DNA of 53,457 nucleotides from Aeromonas eucrenophila (GTDB lineage: Bacteria > Pseudomonadota > Gammaproteobacteria > Enterobacterales > Aeromonadaceae): contig NZ_CDDF01000011.1 in assembly GCF_000819865.1 (NCBI RefSeq), positions 1 through 53,457 of the forward strand. The letters run 5' to 3'. The notes beneath the pieces were generated by a model. It saw nothing but the letters and a program-made list of their open reading frames with translations, ran no database searches and was not told the DNA's origin. Position 1 is the first letter of the stretch; every line of letters begins with the position of its first letter. Both the position numbers and the translations under genes were made by a program. Positions 1-7,160 of this stretch are shown here, piece after piece.

Positions 1-1086
1 GTGACCCGCATCAAGGGCAATGTCTACGTCAACACCGGCGCCTACAACGGCTACGAGCGCGGCAACGGCTGGTCCTGGGGGGATCAGACCCTCTGCTTCG
101 CGGCCCCGGTCTCCTCGGTCATCATCGACAAGAACTGCGCCTACGGCACCGTCACCGCCACCCAGATTGGCAAACCGGCGGTGGGCAACGTGGCCACCGG
201 CGTGCCCATCGGCATCGGCGCCGACAACGTGGAGGTGATGAGCTATGCCGACATGGCGCGCCAGTTCTGCGCCCTGGAAGTGGACATGGCCAAGGGCAAC
301 TTCTACGAGCTCAAGGGCTGCATCACCCCGAACAAGGAGCCGCAGGGTCTGCGCTTCGCCATCCACGACGTGGAAGCCTGGGGCTGGGACAACATCCGCT
401 GGGCCATGAACCGCGCCGGCATCAGCCACGACGGCCTGCTGCGGGTCACTCATCAGGCGCCGGTGGGCGCACAGACCCTGGCGACTCACTACTCCGTCTC
501 CCTGCCGGTGATGCTCTCCAAGATGCTGAAGAAATCGGACAACCTCTACGCCGATACCTTCTTGAAGACCGTCGGCCGTCACTACTACAACAAGCCGGGC
601 AGCTATCGCAGCGGCACCATGGCGGTGCGCGCCATCCTGACCAAGAACGGCATCGATCTCGGCAACGCCACCCTGGCCGACGGCTCCGGCCTCTCCGCCC
701 ACAATCTCATCAGCGCCCGCCAGATGCTCTCCGTGCTGACCTTCATCCAGAAGAACGACGCCCAGCTCGACTTCATCAAGCTGCTGCCAAGCTCCCAGGT
801 GGACGGCACCCTGGCCTGGCGCCGCAGCGTCACCGCCCCCATGATGAAGAACAAGGTACACGCCAAGACGGGGACCATCACCGGCACCTCCAACCTCGCC
901 GGCTTCATCGACACCGCGGGCGGCCAGCGCAAGGCCTTCGTGATGTTCCAGCGCGGCCTGTCCCAGGATCCGGCCACCCACGAGCGCTTCCGCGCCAGCA
1001 AGGCCCCCTGGCCCTGGACAGTATTCGAGAAGGGGGTGCTGGAGAGCATCTATCAGCAGCAGCCGATCCAGATCGCCGAACAATAA
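1..1086 (+). CDS. dacB: D-alanyl-D-alanine carboxypeptidase/endopeptidase (PBP4), 3' part
   Basis: This is the C-terminal 361 residues of a periplasmic low-molecular-weight penicillin-binding protein that trims or cleaves peptidoglycan cross-links. The frame is open from the first base of the window, so the true start, signal peptide and nucleophile SxxK motif lie outside; the leading GTG should not be taken as the start. Two active-site motifs are visible: SDN (in KKSDNLYAD, about residue 179) and KTG (in HAKTGTITGT, about residue 289). The length and motif spacing fit the peptidase S13 family. The stop is followed by a hairpin and then by a second, slightly diverged copy of the last 69 bases of the gene, described separately. 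Confidence 0.93.
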   Translation: MTRIKGNVYVNTGAYNGYERGNGWSWGDQTLCFAAPVSSVIIDKNCAYGTVTATQIGKPAVGNVATGVPIGIGADNVEVMSYADMARQFCALEVDMAKGNFYELKGCITPNKEPQGLRFAIHDVEAWGWDNIRWAMNRAGISHDGLLRVTHQAPVGAQTLATHYSVSLPVMLSKMLKKSDNLYADTFLKTVGRHYYNKPGSYRSGTMAVRAILTKNGIDLGNATLADGSGLSAHNLISARQMLSVLTFIQKNDAQLDFIKLLPSSQVDGTLAWRRSVTAPMMKNKVHAKTGTITGTSNLAGFIDTAGGQRKAFVMFQRGLSQDPATHERFRASKAPWPWTVFEKGVLESIYQQQPIQIAEQ

Positions 1087-1199
1087 CCACAGACTGCCGC
1101 CTTGCCCGCAAGGCGGCCTCCATACCCAGGACAGTGTTCGAGAAAGGCGTGCTGGAGAGCATCTATCAGCAGCAGCCGATCCAGATCGCCGAACAATAA
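1018..1199 (+). repeat. Diverged duplicate of the dacB 3' end
   Basis: Bases 1018-1086, the last 23 codons of dacB with its stop, recur at 1131-1199. The copies differ at only three positions, including GTA/GTG and GGG/GGC changes that do not alter the protein. Copy one is followed by a perfect 9-bp hairpin at 1096-1117 without a T tract. Copy two is followed by a different hairpin at 1203-1218 with a short T tract. The downstream copy has no start codon and is best read as a non-coding remnant of a second dacB allele. Confidence 0.9.
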
Positions 1200-1202
1200 A
1201 CT

Positions 1203-1225
1203 CGGGCCTGGGTGCCCGCCATTTT
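1203..1225 (+). terminator. Possible terminator after the dacB tail copy
   Basis: A CGGGC/GCCCG stem with a six-base loop is followed by CCATTTT. The stem is short, so this is a weak call. Confidence 0.4.
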
Positions 1226-1230
1226 CCACT

Positions 1231-1258
1231 TTAACGAACCCTGAGGCGGGGCTATGCT
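1231..1258 (+). promoter_or_regulatory. Possible sigma70 promoter of the glutaredoxin gene
   Basis: TTAACG at 1231-1236 and TATGCT at 1253-1258 are separated by 16 bp and lie 57 bp before the grxA start. The -35 box matches the consensus only partly. Confidence 0.35.
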
Positions 1259-1314
1259 GTCGCCAGCCTCATTGCAGCGCTTCATATCACGGCTTCATTT
1301 AACGGAGAGAAACG

Positions 1315-1572
1315 ATGTTTGTAGAAATTTTTGGTCGCCCGGGTTGCCCCTACTGTGTCCGTGCCAAGCAGATCGCCGAGCAGTTGACCGAGGAGCGCGA
1401 TGACTTCGAATTCCGCTACGTGGACATCAACGCCGAAGGGCTGACCAAGGACGATCTGGCCGTCAAGGCGGGCAAGCCGGTCACTACTGTGCCGCAGATC
1501 TTCCTGGACGAGCAGCACATCGGCGGCTGCACCGACTTCGAGGCCTATGCCAGGGCCAATCTGGGTCTCTGA
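1315..1572 (+). CDS. grxA: Glutaredoxin 1 (GrxA-type)
   Basis: An 85-residue cytoplasmic thiol-disulfide oxidoreductase that uses glutathione to reduce protein disulfides, ribonucleotide reductase being the classic partner. The dithiol active site CPYC is at residues 11-14, in GRPGCPYCVRAK. The cis-proline motif TVPQIF and the glutathione-binding GGCTDF follow near residues 58-73. Length and motifs match GrxA rather than the monothiol glutaredoxins. An ATG with an upstream GGAGAG gives a good start. The gene stands alone, ended by a strong terminator, with a small DUF1653 gene facing it. Confidence 0.9.
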   Translation: MFVEIFGRPGCPYCVRAKQIAEQLTEERDDFEFRYVDINAEGLTKDDLAVKAGKPVTTVPQIFLDEQHIGGCTDFEAYARANLGL

Positions 1573-1592
1573 TCCCGGCATTCGTTGCAGAC

Positions 1593-1621
1593 AAAAAAGG
1601 CGCCTGATGGCGCCTTTTTTT
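1593..1621 (+). terminator. Intrinsic terminator, bidirectional
   Basis: GGCGCC-TGAT-GGCGCC is flanked by an A tract and a T tract. It serves grxA and probably also the facing DUF1653 gene. Confidence 0.85.
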
Positions 1622-1642
1622 ATGGTGAGCACAGCAGCAGGC

Positions 1643-1855
1643 TCAGTCTGCCACCGGCGTGAAGCGGCTCACCACGGCCCCCTGATGCTCAATCCACTCC
1701 ATGAACATGGCGACGGGCCTGGCATAGACGATGTCGTCCTGCTCGGACTGATAGATGACCAGTTGCTCCTGGGTTTCGGTGTGAAGGGCCAGGGTGAGCA
1801 CTCGATAGTGCCCTCCCTTGAAGTGGCGATAGCGACCGGGTGTGGGTGCGTGCAT
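1643..1855 (-). CDS. DUF1653 domain protein
   Basis: A 70-residue protein whose whole length fits the DUF1653 pattern: GRYRHFKGGHYRVL near the start, HTETQEQLVIYQ in the middle, then ARPVAMFMEW and a closing VSRFTPV. Proteins of this family are small and cytoplasmic with no settled function. An ATG preceded at eight bases by GAGG supports the start. It converges on grxA and shares the bidirectional terminator. Upstream it is divergent from alaA with about 360 bp between. Confidence 0.85.
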   Translation of the reverse strand: MHAPTPGRYRHFKGGHYRVLTLALHTETQEQLVIYQSEQDDIVYARPVAMFMEWIEHQGAVVSRFTPVAD

Positions 1856-2212
1856 GACAAAGCCTCGAAACGGGATGAAAGACCACCGGACGCGGAGCTG
1901 GCCGGGCCGATAAGGGGGGCTGGCGGGCGTTTCTCAGCCCAGCCAATCGTGCCAGATGGGGGGAGTATTTCAATACACTCCTGCGGCTTTATGAAGCTGA
2001 CCCTCATCTTTCACTGGTTTCTTGCGAAACAGGCAAACGATCCTGCTGAATTTAACAGATTGGCAACCCTGTTTTAGGGGTTAATATCAGGGATTTATTC
2101 CATAAATTAGATTGTTCTAGCATTCAATTCTGTGAAGAATAGGGGTAGAGAAATTTGATACTAAAAAACGCTTTTTGCCAACGCGCCCCCAGGGGAAGGA
2201 ATCACGCTCACC
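1856..2212. other. Divergent intergenic region between the DUF1653 gene and alaA
   Basis: About 357 bp without a gene. The part near alaA (2060-2170) is AT-rich and should hold its promoter. A TAGATTGTTCTAG stretch near 2109 faintly recalls Lrp-type operator sequences but is too short to call. No hairpin with a T tract is seen. Confidence 0.5.
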
Positions 2213-3427
2213 ATGTTCACTATCGACAAGTCGCACAAGCTCGACGATGTCTGCTATGACATTCGCGGCCCGGTGCATAAAGAGGCCCGCCGTCTCGAAG
2301 ACGAAGGCCACCGCATTCTCAAGCTCAACATCGGCAATCTGGCGCCATTCGGTTTCGATGCCCCCGAGGAACTCATCAAGGATGTGATCCTCAACATGCC
2401 CCAGAGCCAGGGCTACTGCGACTCCAAGGGGCTCTTCTCCGCCCGCAAGGCGGTGATGCAGTATTACCAGCAGAAGGGGATGCGCAAGGTCGATATCGAT
2501 GACATCTACATCGGCAACGGCGCGAGCGAACTCATCGTCATGGCCATGCAGGCGCTGCTCAACAACGGCGACGAGATGCTGGTGCCCTCCCCCGACTACC
2601 CGCTGTGGACTGCGGCCATCACCCTCTCCGGTGGTCATGCTGTGCATTATCGCTGCGACGAAGGGGCCGACTGGTATCCGGATCTGGACGATATCCGCGC
2701 CCGCATCACCCCGCGCACCCGCGGCCTGGTGCTGATCAACCCGAACAACCCGACCGGCGCCGTCTACGGCAGCGAATTCCAGCTGGAGCTGATCGAGATC
2801 GCCCGCCAGCACAACCTCATCATCTTCGCCGACGAGATCTACGACAAGATCCTCTACGACGACATCGCCCACACCAGCGTCTGCACCCAGTGCGACGACG
2901 TCATGGTGGTGACCTTCAACGGCCTCTCCAAGGCGTACCGTGCCTGTGGCTTCCGCCAGGGCTGGATGGTCATCACCGGGCCCAAGGGCCGCGCCAAAGG
3001 CTATATCGAGGGGCTGGAGATGCTGGCCTCCATGCGGCTCTGCTCCAACGTGCCGATGCAGCACGCCATTCAGGCGGCGCTCGGTGGCTACCAGAGCATC
3101 AACGAACTGATCCTGCCGGGCGGCCGGTTGCGGCGCCAGCGAGACAAGGCCTGGGAGCTTATCAACGCCATCCCCGGTGTCTCCTGCGTCAAGCCCAAGG
3201 GGGCGCTCTACCTGTTCCCGCGCCTGGATCCCAAGGTGTACGACATTCGCGACGATCAGAAGATGGTGTTCGATCTGCTGCAGCAAGAGAAACTGCTGCT
3301 GGTGCAGGGCACCGGCTTCAACTGGCCCGCGCCGGACCACTTCCGCCTGGCATTCCTGCCCAGGGAGGAGGAGCTGGAGGATGCCATCGGCCGCCTCGCC
3401 CGCTTCCTCAAGAACTACAAGCAGTAA
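2213..3427 (+). CDS. alaA: Alanine-synthesising PLP aminotransferase AlaA
   Basis: A 404-residue class I/II aminotransferase. AlaA transfers the amino group of glutamate to pyruvate to make alanine. Visible features are the N-terminal NIGNLAPFGFDAPEE segment, the PNNPTGAVY substrate loop around residue 180, the FADEIYD motif that contacts the pyridine ring near residue 207, and the Schiff-base lysine in FNGLSKAYR near residue 243. Length and wording match the E. coli AlaA (YfbQ) subgroup. The ATG at 2213 has AGGGGAAGGA upstream. The gene is monocistronic, with a strong terminator after it. Confidence 0.93.
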   Translation: MFTIDKSHKLDDVCYDIRGPVHKEARRLEDEGHRILKLNIGNLAPFGFDAPEELIKDVILNMPQSQGYCDSKGLFSARKAVMQYYQQKGMRKVDIDDIYIGNGASELIVMAMQALLNNGDEMLVPSPDYPLWTAAITLSGGHAVHYRCDEGADWYPDLDDIRARITPRTRGLVLINPNNPTGAVYGSEFQLELIEIARQHNLIIFADEIYDKILYDDIAHTSVCTQCDDVMVVTFNGLSKAYRACGFRQGWMVITGPKGRAKGYIEGLEMLASMRLCSNVPMQHAIQAALGGYQSINELILPGGRLRRQRDKAWELINAIPGVSCVKPKGALYLFPRLDPKVYDIRDDQKMVFDLLQQEKLLLVQGTGFNWPAPDHFRLAFLPREEELEDAIGRLARFLKNYKQ

Positions 3428-3443
3428 GCACTGCCAACACCAT

Positions 3444-3470
3444 GAAAAAGGCTCCCGCGGGAGCCTTTTT
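3444..3470 (+). terminator. Intrinsic terminator between alaA and the YfcC gene
   Basis: AAAAAGGCTCCC-GCGGGAGCCTTTTT is a near-perfect palindrome with A and T tracts, so it can stop both converging transcripts. Confidence 0.85.
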
Positions 3471-3497
3471 GTTGCCTGTCGTTTGTTTCTTGAGCCA

Positions 3498-4973
3498 TCA
3501 GCCGTGCAGCAGGGCGCCAACCACCAGCACCCCCATGGTGATGAGCACCACCCCGATGATGAAGGGCAGCACCCAGCGCACGAAGCGCTCGTAGGGGATC
3601 TTGGCCAGCGCCAACCCGGCCACCAGATGAGCGGCGGTGGGGGCGAACAGGTTGATCCAGCCGGAAGCCGACTGATAGGCGGTGATCACCAGATCCCGGG
3701 AGATGCCGGAGAAGTCCGCGAGGGGCCCCATCAGCGGCATGGAAACGGTCGCCAGCCCCGAGGTCGAGGGGATGAAGAAGCTCAGGATGATGTGCACCAG
3801 ATAGGCCATCAGGATGAACACCGAGGAGGAGAGCCCGGTCACCAGTCCCTCGGCCCAGTGCAGTATGCTGTCGATGATGACGCCCTGCTCCATCACCACA
3901 TAGATGCCGCGCGCCACCGCCACCACCAGCGCCACCCCGATGAGATCCCGCGCCCCTTCCAGGAAGGTAGCCACATAGTTGGACTCCGGCATCCGGTTGA
4001 TGAGGGCGATCAGGATGGAGGCGCTGAAGAACAGGGTGGAGAGCTCATCGAACCACCAGCCCAGGGTCGGCAGAAAATCGATCCCCAGATCCGCCCAGGG
4101 CACCACCGCATAGATCATCAGCAGGAAGGTGCCGAAGAACACCAGCATGGTGAGTTTCTGTTTACCGCTGAAGGCCGAGTCGCTGCGCTTCATCTGGGAG
4201 AATTCGTCGTCGTACTGGATGTCGGCCAACACAGAATTCCCCCTGTCCTGCTGCACCTGCTTGGCATAACGCATCACGAACCAGGAGGCGAAGATCACCA
4301 GCAGCAGCCACTGGATGACCCGCAGCCCAATCCCCTCACCGATGGGGATGCCGGCAAAACCGGAGGCGATGCCGGTGGCGAAGGGGTTGACGGTGGAGGC
4401 CAGCACCCCGACCCCGGAGCCGAGCAGTATGATCCCCGCCGCCACCATGCGATCGAAGCCCGCCGCCATCATGACCGGCACGATCAGCGCCCAGAAGGCC
4501 ACCGTCTCCTCCGCCATGCCGAAGGTGGAGCCACCGAGGGCAAAGAGCGCGATCAGCACCGGGATCAACAGCCGCTCACGGCCGGCGAAGGCACGGACTA
4601 TGGCCCCGACCCCGGCATCCAGCGCGCCGCTGTGCATGGTCACCGCCAGGAAGCCGCCGATGATGAGCACGAACAGCGCCACGTCGGCCGCCTTGTGGAA
4701 GCCCTGAATGGGAGCCTTGAGCACATCGAACACCCCCTGCGGGTGAGAAGGCAGCTCGGTATAGCTGCCGGGCACCGGCAACAGCCGCTCGTCGCCGCTG
4801 TAGTCGGCCACGGCCGCCGCCGCGATCGGCTGCTGGCTCTTGGCGGTGACATAGTTGTACTTGCCCGCCGGCAGCACCCAGGTGAGGGTGGCCATCAGGG
4901 CGATGATGATAAACAGCAGGGTGTATACGGTGGGGAGTTGGCGCTTCTTGGGCGCCGCATGTGGGCTGGTCAT
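3498..4973 (-). CDS. yfcC: YfcC-family membrane transporter
   Basis: A 491-residue inner-membrane protein of the C4-dicarboxylate anaerobic carrier-like family (DcuC/YfcC group), whose members are annotated as putative basic amino acid antiporters. The first membrane segment follows a short basic N-terminus (APKKRQLP). About a dozen hydrophobic segments follow, with conserved stretches GGSTFGMAEETVAFW near residue 150, ASTVNPFATGIASG near 193 and FFIPSTSGLATVSMPLMGPL near 398. A polar cytoplasmic loop lies around residues 235-275. The ATG is preceded by GAGGA. The substrate cannot be read from sequence. Confidence 0.8.
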   Translation of the reverse strand: MTSPHAAPKKRQLPTVYTLLFIIIALMATLTWVLPAGKYNYVTAKSQQPIAAAAVADYSGDERLLPVPGSYTELPSHPQGVFDVLKAPIQGFHKAADVALFVLIIGGFLAVTMHSGALDAGVGAIVRAFAGRERLLIPVLIALFALGGSTFGMAEETVAFWALIVPVMMAAGFDRMVAAGIILLGSGVGVLASTVNPFATGIASGFAGIPIGEGIGLRVIQWLLLVIFASWFVMRYAKQVQQDRGNSVLADIQYDDEFSQMKRSDSAFSGKQKLTMLVFFGTFLLMIYAVVPWADLGIDFLPTLGWWFDELSTLFFSASILIALINRMPESNYVATFLEGARDLIGVALVVAVARGIYVVMEQGVIIDSILHWAEGLVTGLSSSVFILMAYLVHIILSFFIPSTSGLATVSMPLMGPLADFSGISRDLVITAYQSASGWINLFAPTAAHLVAGLALAKIPYERFVRWVLPFIIGVVLITMGVLVVGALLHG

Positions 4974-5091
4974 AGTGTCCGTTCCTCGGCAAGGCCGTCA
5001 TGTGATCCGATCAGCGCAAGACTAGCGGTTTTGATATCGGAAAAAGGTGATCGCGGATAATAAAATTTCTTGATAAGGCAGAATTCTGGAT

Positions 5092-5121
5092 AAAAAAACA
5101 GGGCCCCGCGGGGCCCTTTTT
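5092..5121 (-). terminator. Intrinsic terminator of fabV
   Basis: GGGCCCC-GC-GGGGCCC has T-rich flanks on both sides; read on the minus strand it ends in GTTTTTTT just after fabV. Confidence 0.85.
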
Positions 5122-5135
5122 CATTTGAGTCAGGA

Positions 5136-6329
5136 TCAGAGCTCGACCACGTCGAAGCGCACGTCCGGATTCACGTCCGCATCGTAGTCCACCTCGTCCA
5201 GACCGAAACCGAACAGGCGCAGGAACTCCTGCTTGTAGCCGGTGTAGTCGGTGAGCTCGGACAGGTTCTCGGTGGTGATGGAGGGCCAGAGATCGCGGCA
5301 GGTCTGCTGCACGTCGTCACGCAGCTCCCAGTCGTCCATGCGGATGCGGGCCTGCTCGTCCAGCGCCAGCTCCTCGCCATAGAGGCGGGTGCGCAGCATG
5401 CGATAGACCTGCTCCATGCAACCCTCGTGGATGCCCTTCTCCTTCATGATCTTGAACGCCATGGAGATGTAGAGCGGCATCACCGGGATGGCGCTGGAGG
5501 CCTGGGTCACCACGGATTTCAGCACGGCCACGTGAGCGGTACCGCCCTTGCCGGCCAGGTCGCCACGGATGGCGCTGGCGGCGCGGTCCAGGTCTTCCTT
5601 GGCGCGGCCCAGGGTGCCATGCCAGTAGATGGGCCAGGTCAGATCGGTGCCGATGTAGGAGTAGGCAACGGACTTGGCGCCGTCTGCCAGCACGCCCGCA
5701 TCACGCAGGGCCGCCATCCACAGCTCCCAGTCCTGACCGCCCATGACAGTGATGGTGTTCGCGATCTCTTCTTCATTCGCCGGCTCGACGGTGGCGGTGA
5801 TGATCTGATCCTTGTTGGTATCGATGGCGGTGGTGGTGTAGGTCTCGCCGATGGGCTTCAGAGCGGAGCGCACCACTTCACCGGTATCCGGCATCTTGCG
5901 CACCGGGGAGGCCAGGGAGTAGACCACCAGATCGATTTGTCCCAGATCGGCCTTGATGAGCTCGATCACCTTGGCACGGCATTCGTTGGAGAAGGCATCG
6001 CCGTTGACGCTTTTCGCGTACAGGCCGGCCTCTTTGGCGGCCTTGTCGAAGGCGGCGGAGTTGTACCAGCCGGCAGAGCCCGTCTTGGTCTCGGAGCTCG
6101 GCTTCTCGAAGAAGACACCTATGGTGGCAGCACCTGAGCCAAAGGCGGTGGCAATGCGCGAGGCCAGGCCGTAGCCGGTGGAGGCGCCGATCACCAGTAC
6201 CTTCTTGGGACCATTATCTATGGTGCCCTGAGCCTGGGTGTACGCAATCTGGCGACGAACATTGGCTTCACAACCGACCGGGTGAGTGGTGGTGCAGATA
6301 AAGCCGCGAACCTTGGGTTTTATAATCAT
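5136..6329 (-). CDS. fabV: Trans-2-enoyl-ACP/CoA reductase FabV
   Basis: A 397-residue cytosolic NADH-dependent reductase catalysing the last step of fatty-acid elongation. FabV is the triclosan-tolerant alternative to FabI. The protein starts [17 protein letters not shown], as usual for the family. It has the nucleotide-binding VIGASTGYG near residue 50, and the catalytic Tyr-X8-Lys signature is present in [11 protein letters not shown] chose the ATG at 6329; a GTG five codons upstream (6344) would add residues absent from the family. The gene stands alone between terminators. Confidence 0.93.
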   Translation of the reverse strand: MIIKPKVRGFICTTTHPVGCEANVRRQIAYTQAQGTIDNGPKKVLVIGASTGYGLASRIATAFGSGAATIGVFFEKPSSETKTGSAGWYNSAAFDKAAKEAGLYAKSVNGDAFSNECRAKVIELIKADLGQIDLVVYSLASPVRKMPDTGEVVRSALKPIGETYTTTAIDTNKDQIITATVEPANEEEIANTITVMGGQDWELWMAALRDAGVLADGAKSVAYSYIGTDLTWPIYWHGTLGRAKEDLDRAASAIRGDLAGKGGTAHVAVLKSVVTQASSAIPVMPLYISMAFKIMKEKGIHEGCMEQVYRMLRTRLYGEELALDEQARIRMDDWELRDDVQQTCRDLWPSITTENLSELTDYTGYKQEFLRLFGFGLDEVDYDADVNPDVRFDVVEL

Positions 6330-6617
6330 TTTGGGTCTCGACACCGTTTAATGGATGAAATCGGGGCATAAGATACCTCATTGTGGCCCAGTTTGGTGCT
6401 CTGATGTGTTGAGGCGCGGGGAAAACCGGCGGGGGATCCCGCCTCCGGGGCCTAAGTGGCGACCCTGAATGACGGCGCAGCGGCCCAATGCGCGATTTGA
6501 AATGAAGTGGCTCGATGAAGAGACTATTGTTTCAAAGACCCCACCTTGTTGGCAGTCTTCGAGGAAGCTTTCGGCCCCTCGAACTCCCGTGCAGGAATAG
6601 GATTCAAGGAGGAATCT

Positions 6618-7076
6618 ATGTCACGCGCCCTGGCCCTCTGCCTTGGTACCCTGATCGTCGCCACCCCTTTGTCACTCCAGGCCGGTGTCTACCAATGCAC
6701 CGTCAATGGCAAGGTCACCTTCAGCGATATCCCCTGTACCGGCGACGCCAAGCCCATGGACTTGCGGATCTACACCCCACCGGCAGAGGCGGTGGCAGAG
6801 GCCAGCAAGCAGACCCAGGCGATTGAAAAAGATCTCGCCACCAGTCTGAAACAGCGCGAGCTGGCCGCCCTTCACGCCGAGGTGGAGGCCAAAAAGCAGA
6901 AGATGAACGGCGAGATAACCAGATACAACGACCAGTTGACGGGCGTCACCCCATCCCAGACTGGCGATGGCAAAGGACCGCGCTCCGCCGCCGAGATGAA
7001 GGCCGCCACCCGCCAGTATCAAAGCGACGTGGAGGCCTTGAACAAGCAGATCTCGACCCTGCAGCAGAAGAAATAG
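6618..7076 (+). CDS. Secreted DUF4124 protein with coiled-coil tail
   Basis: A 152-residue protein with a clear signal peptide (about residues 1-22, ending LSLQAG). A DUF4124 motif follows, GVYQCTVNGKVTFSDIPC, with its two cysteines, pointing to a periplasmic location. Residues 55-150 are rich in Ala, Glu, Lys and Gln and probably form a helical coiled coil. The ATG at 6618 sits behind a strong AAGGAGG; an in-frame upstream ATG at 6546 lacks such a site and would bury the signal peptide. The function of the family is unknown. It converges on the GH3 gene. Confidence 0.82.
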   Translation: MSRALALCLGTLIVATPLSLQAGVYQCTVNGKVTFSDIPCTGDAKPMDLRIYTPPAEAVAEASKQTQAIEKDLATSLKQRELAALHAEVEAKKQKMNGEITRYNDQLTGVTPSQTGDGKGPRSAAEMKAATRQYQSDVEALNKQISTLQQKK

Positions 7077-7124
7077 GCTCACCCGCCGACCAGACGCCGG
7101 GATTGTGACGATCAAGCTGACATG

Positions 7125-7150
7125 AAAAGGGGGAGCCAAGGCTCCCCCAC
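7125..7150 (-). terminator. Terminator of the GH3 gene
   Basis: GGGGGAGCC-AA-GGCTCCCCC; on the minus strand it is followed by TTTTC, so it points out of the GH3 gene. Confidence 0.7.
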
Positions 7151-7160
7151 TATTTTCCGC

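Noticed and set aside
3177..5060. A 627-codon plus-strand frame opposite the YfcC-type transporter gene
   Set aside because: Very rich in His, Gly, Gln and Arg, overlaps the end of alaA, crosses a terminator, and is antisense to a well-supported membrane protein.
6420..6470. Hairpin GGCGGG-GGAT-CCCGCC before the DUF4124 gene as a terminator or riboswitch
   Set aside because: Single 6-bp stem in GC-rich DNA, with no T tract and no conserved partner structure.
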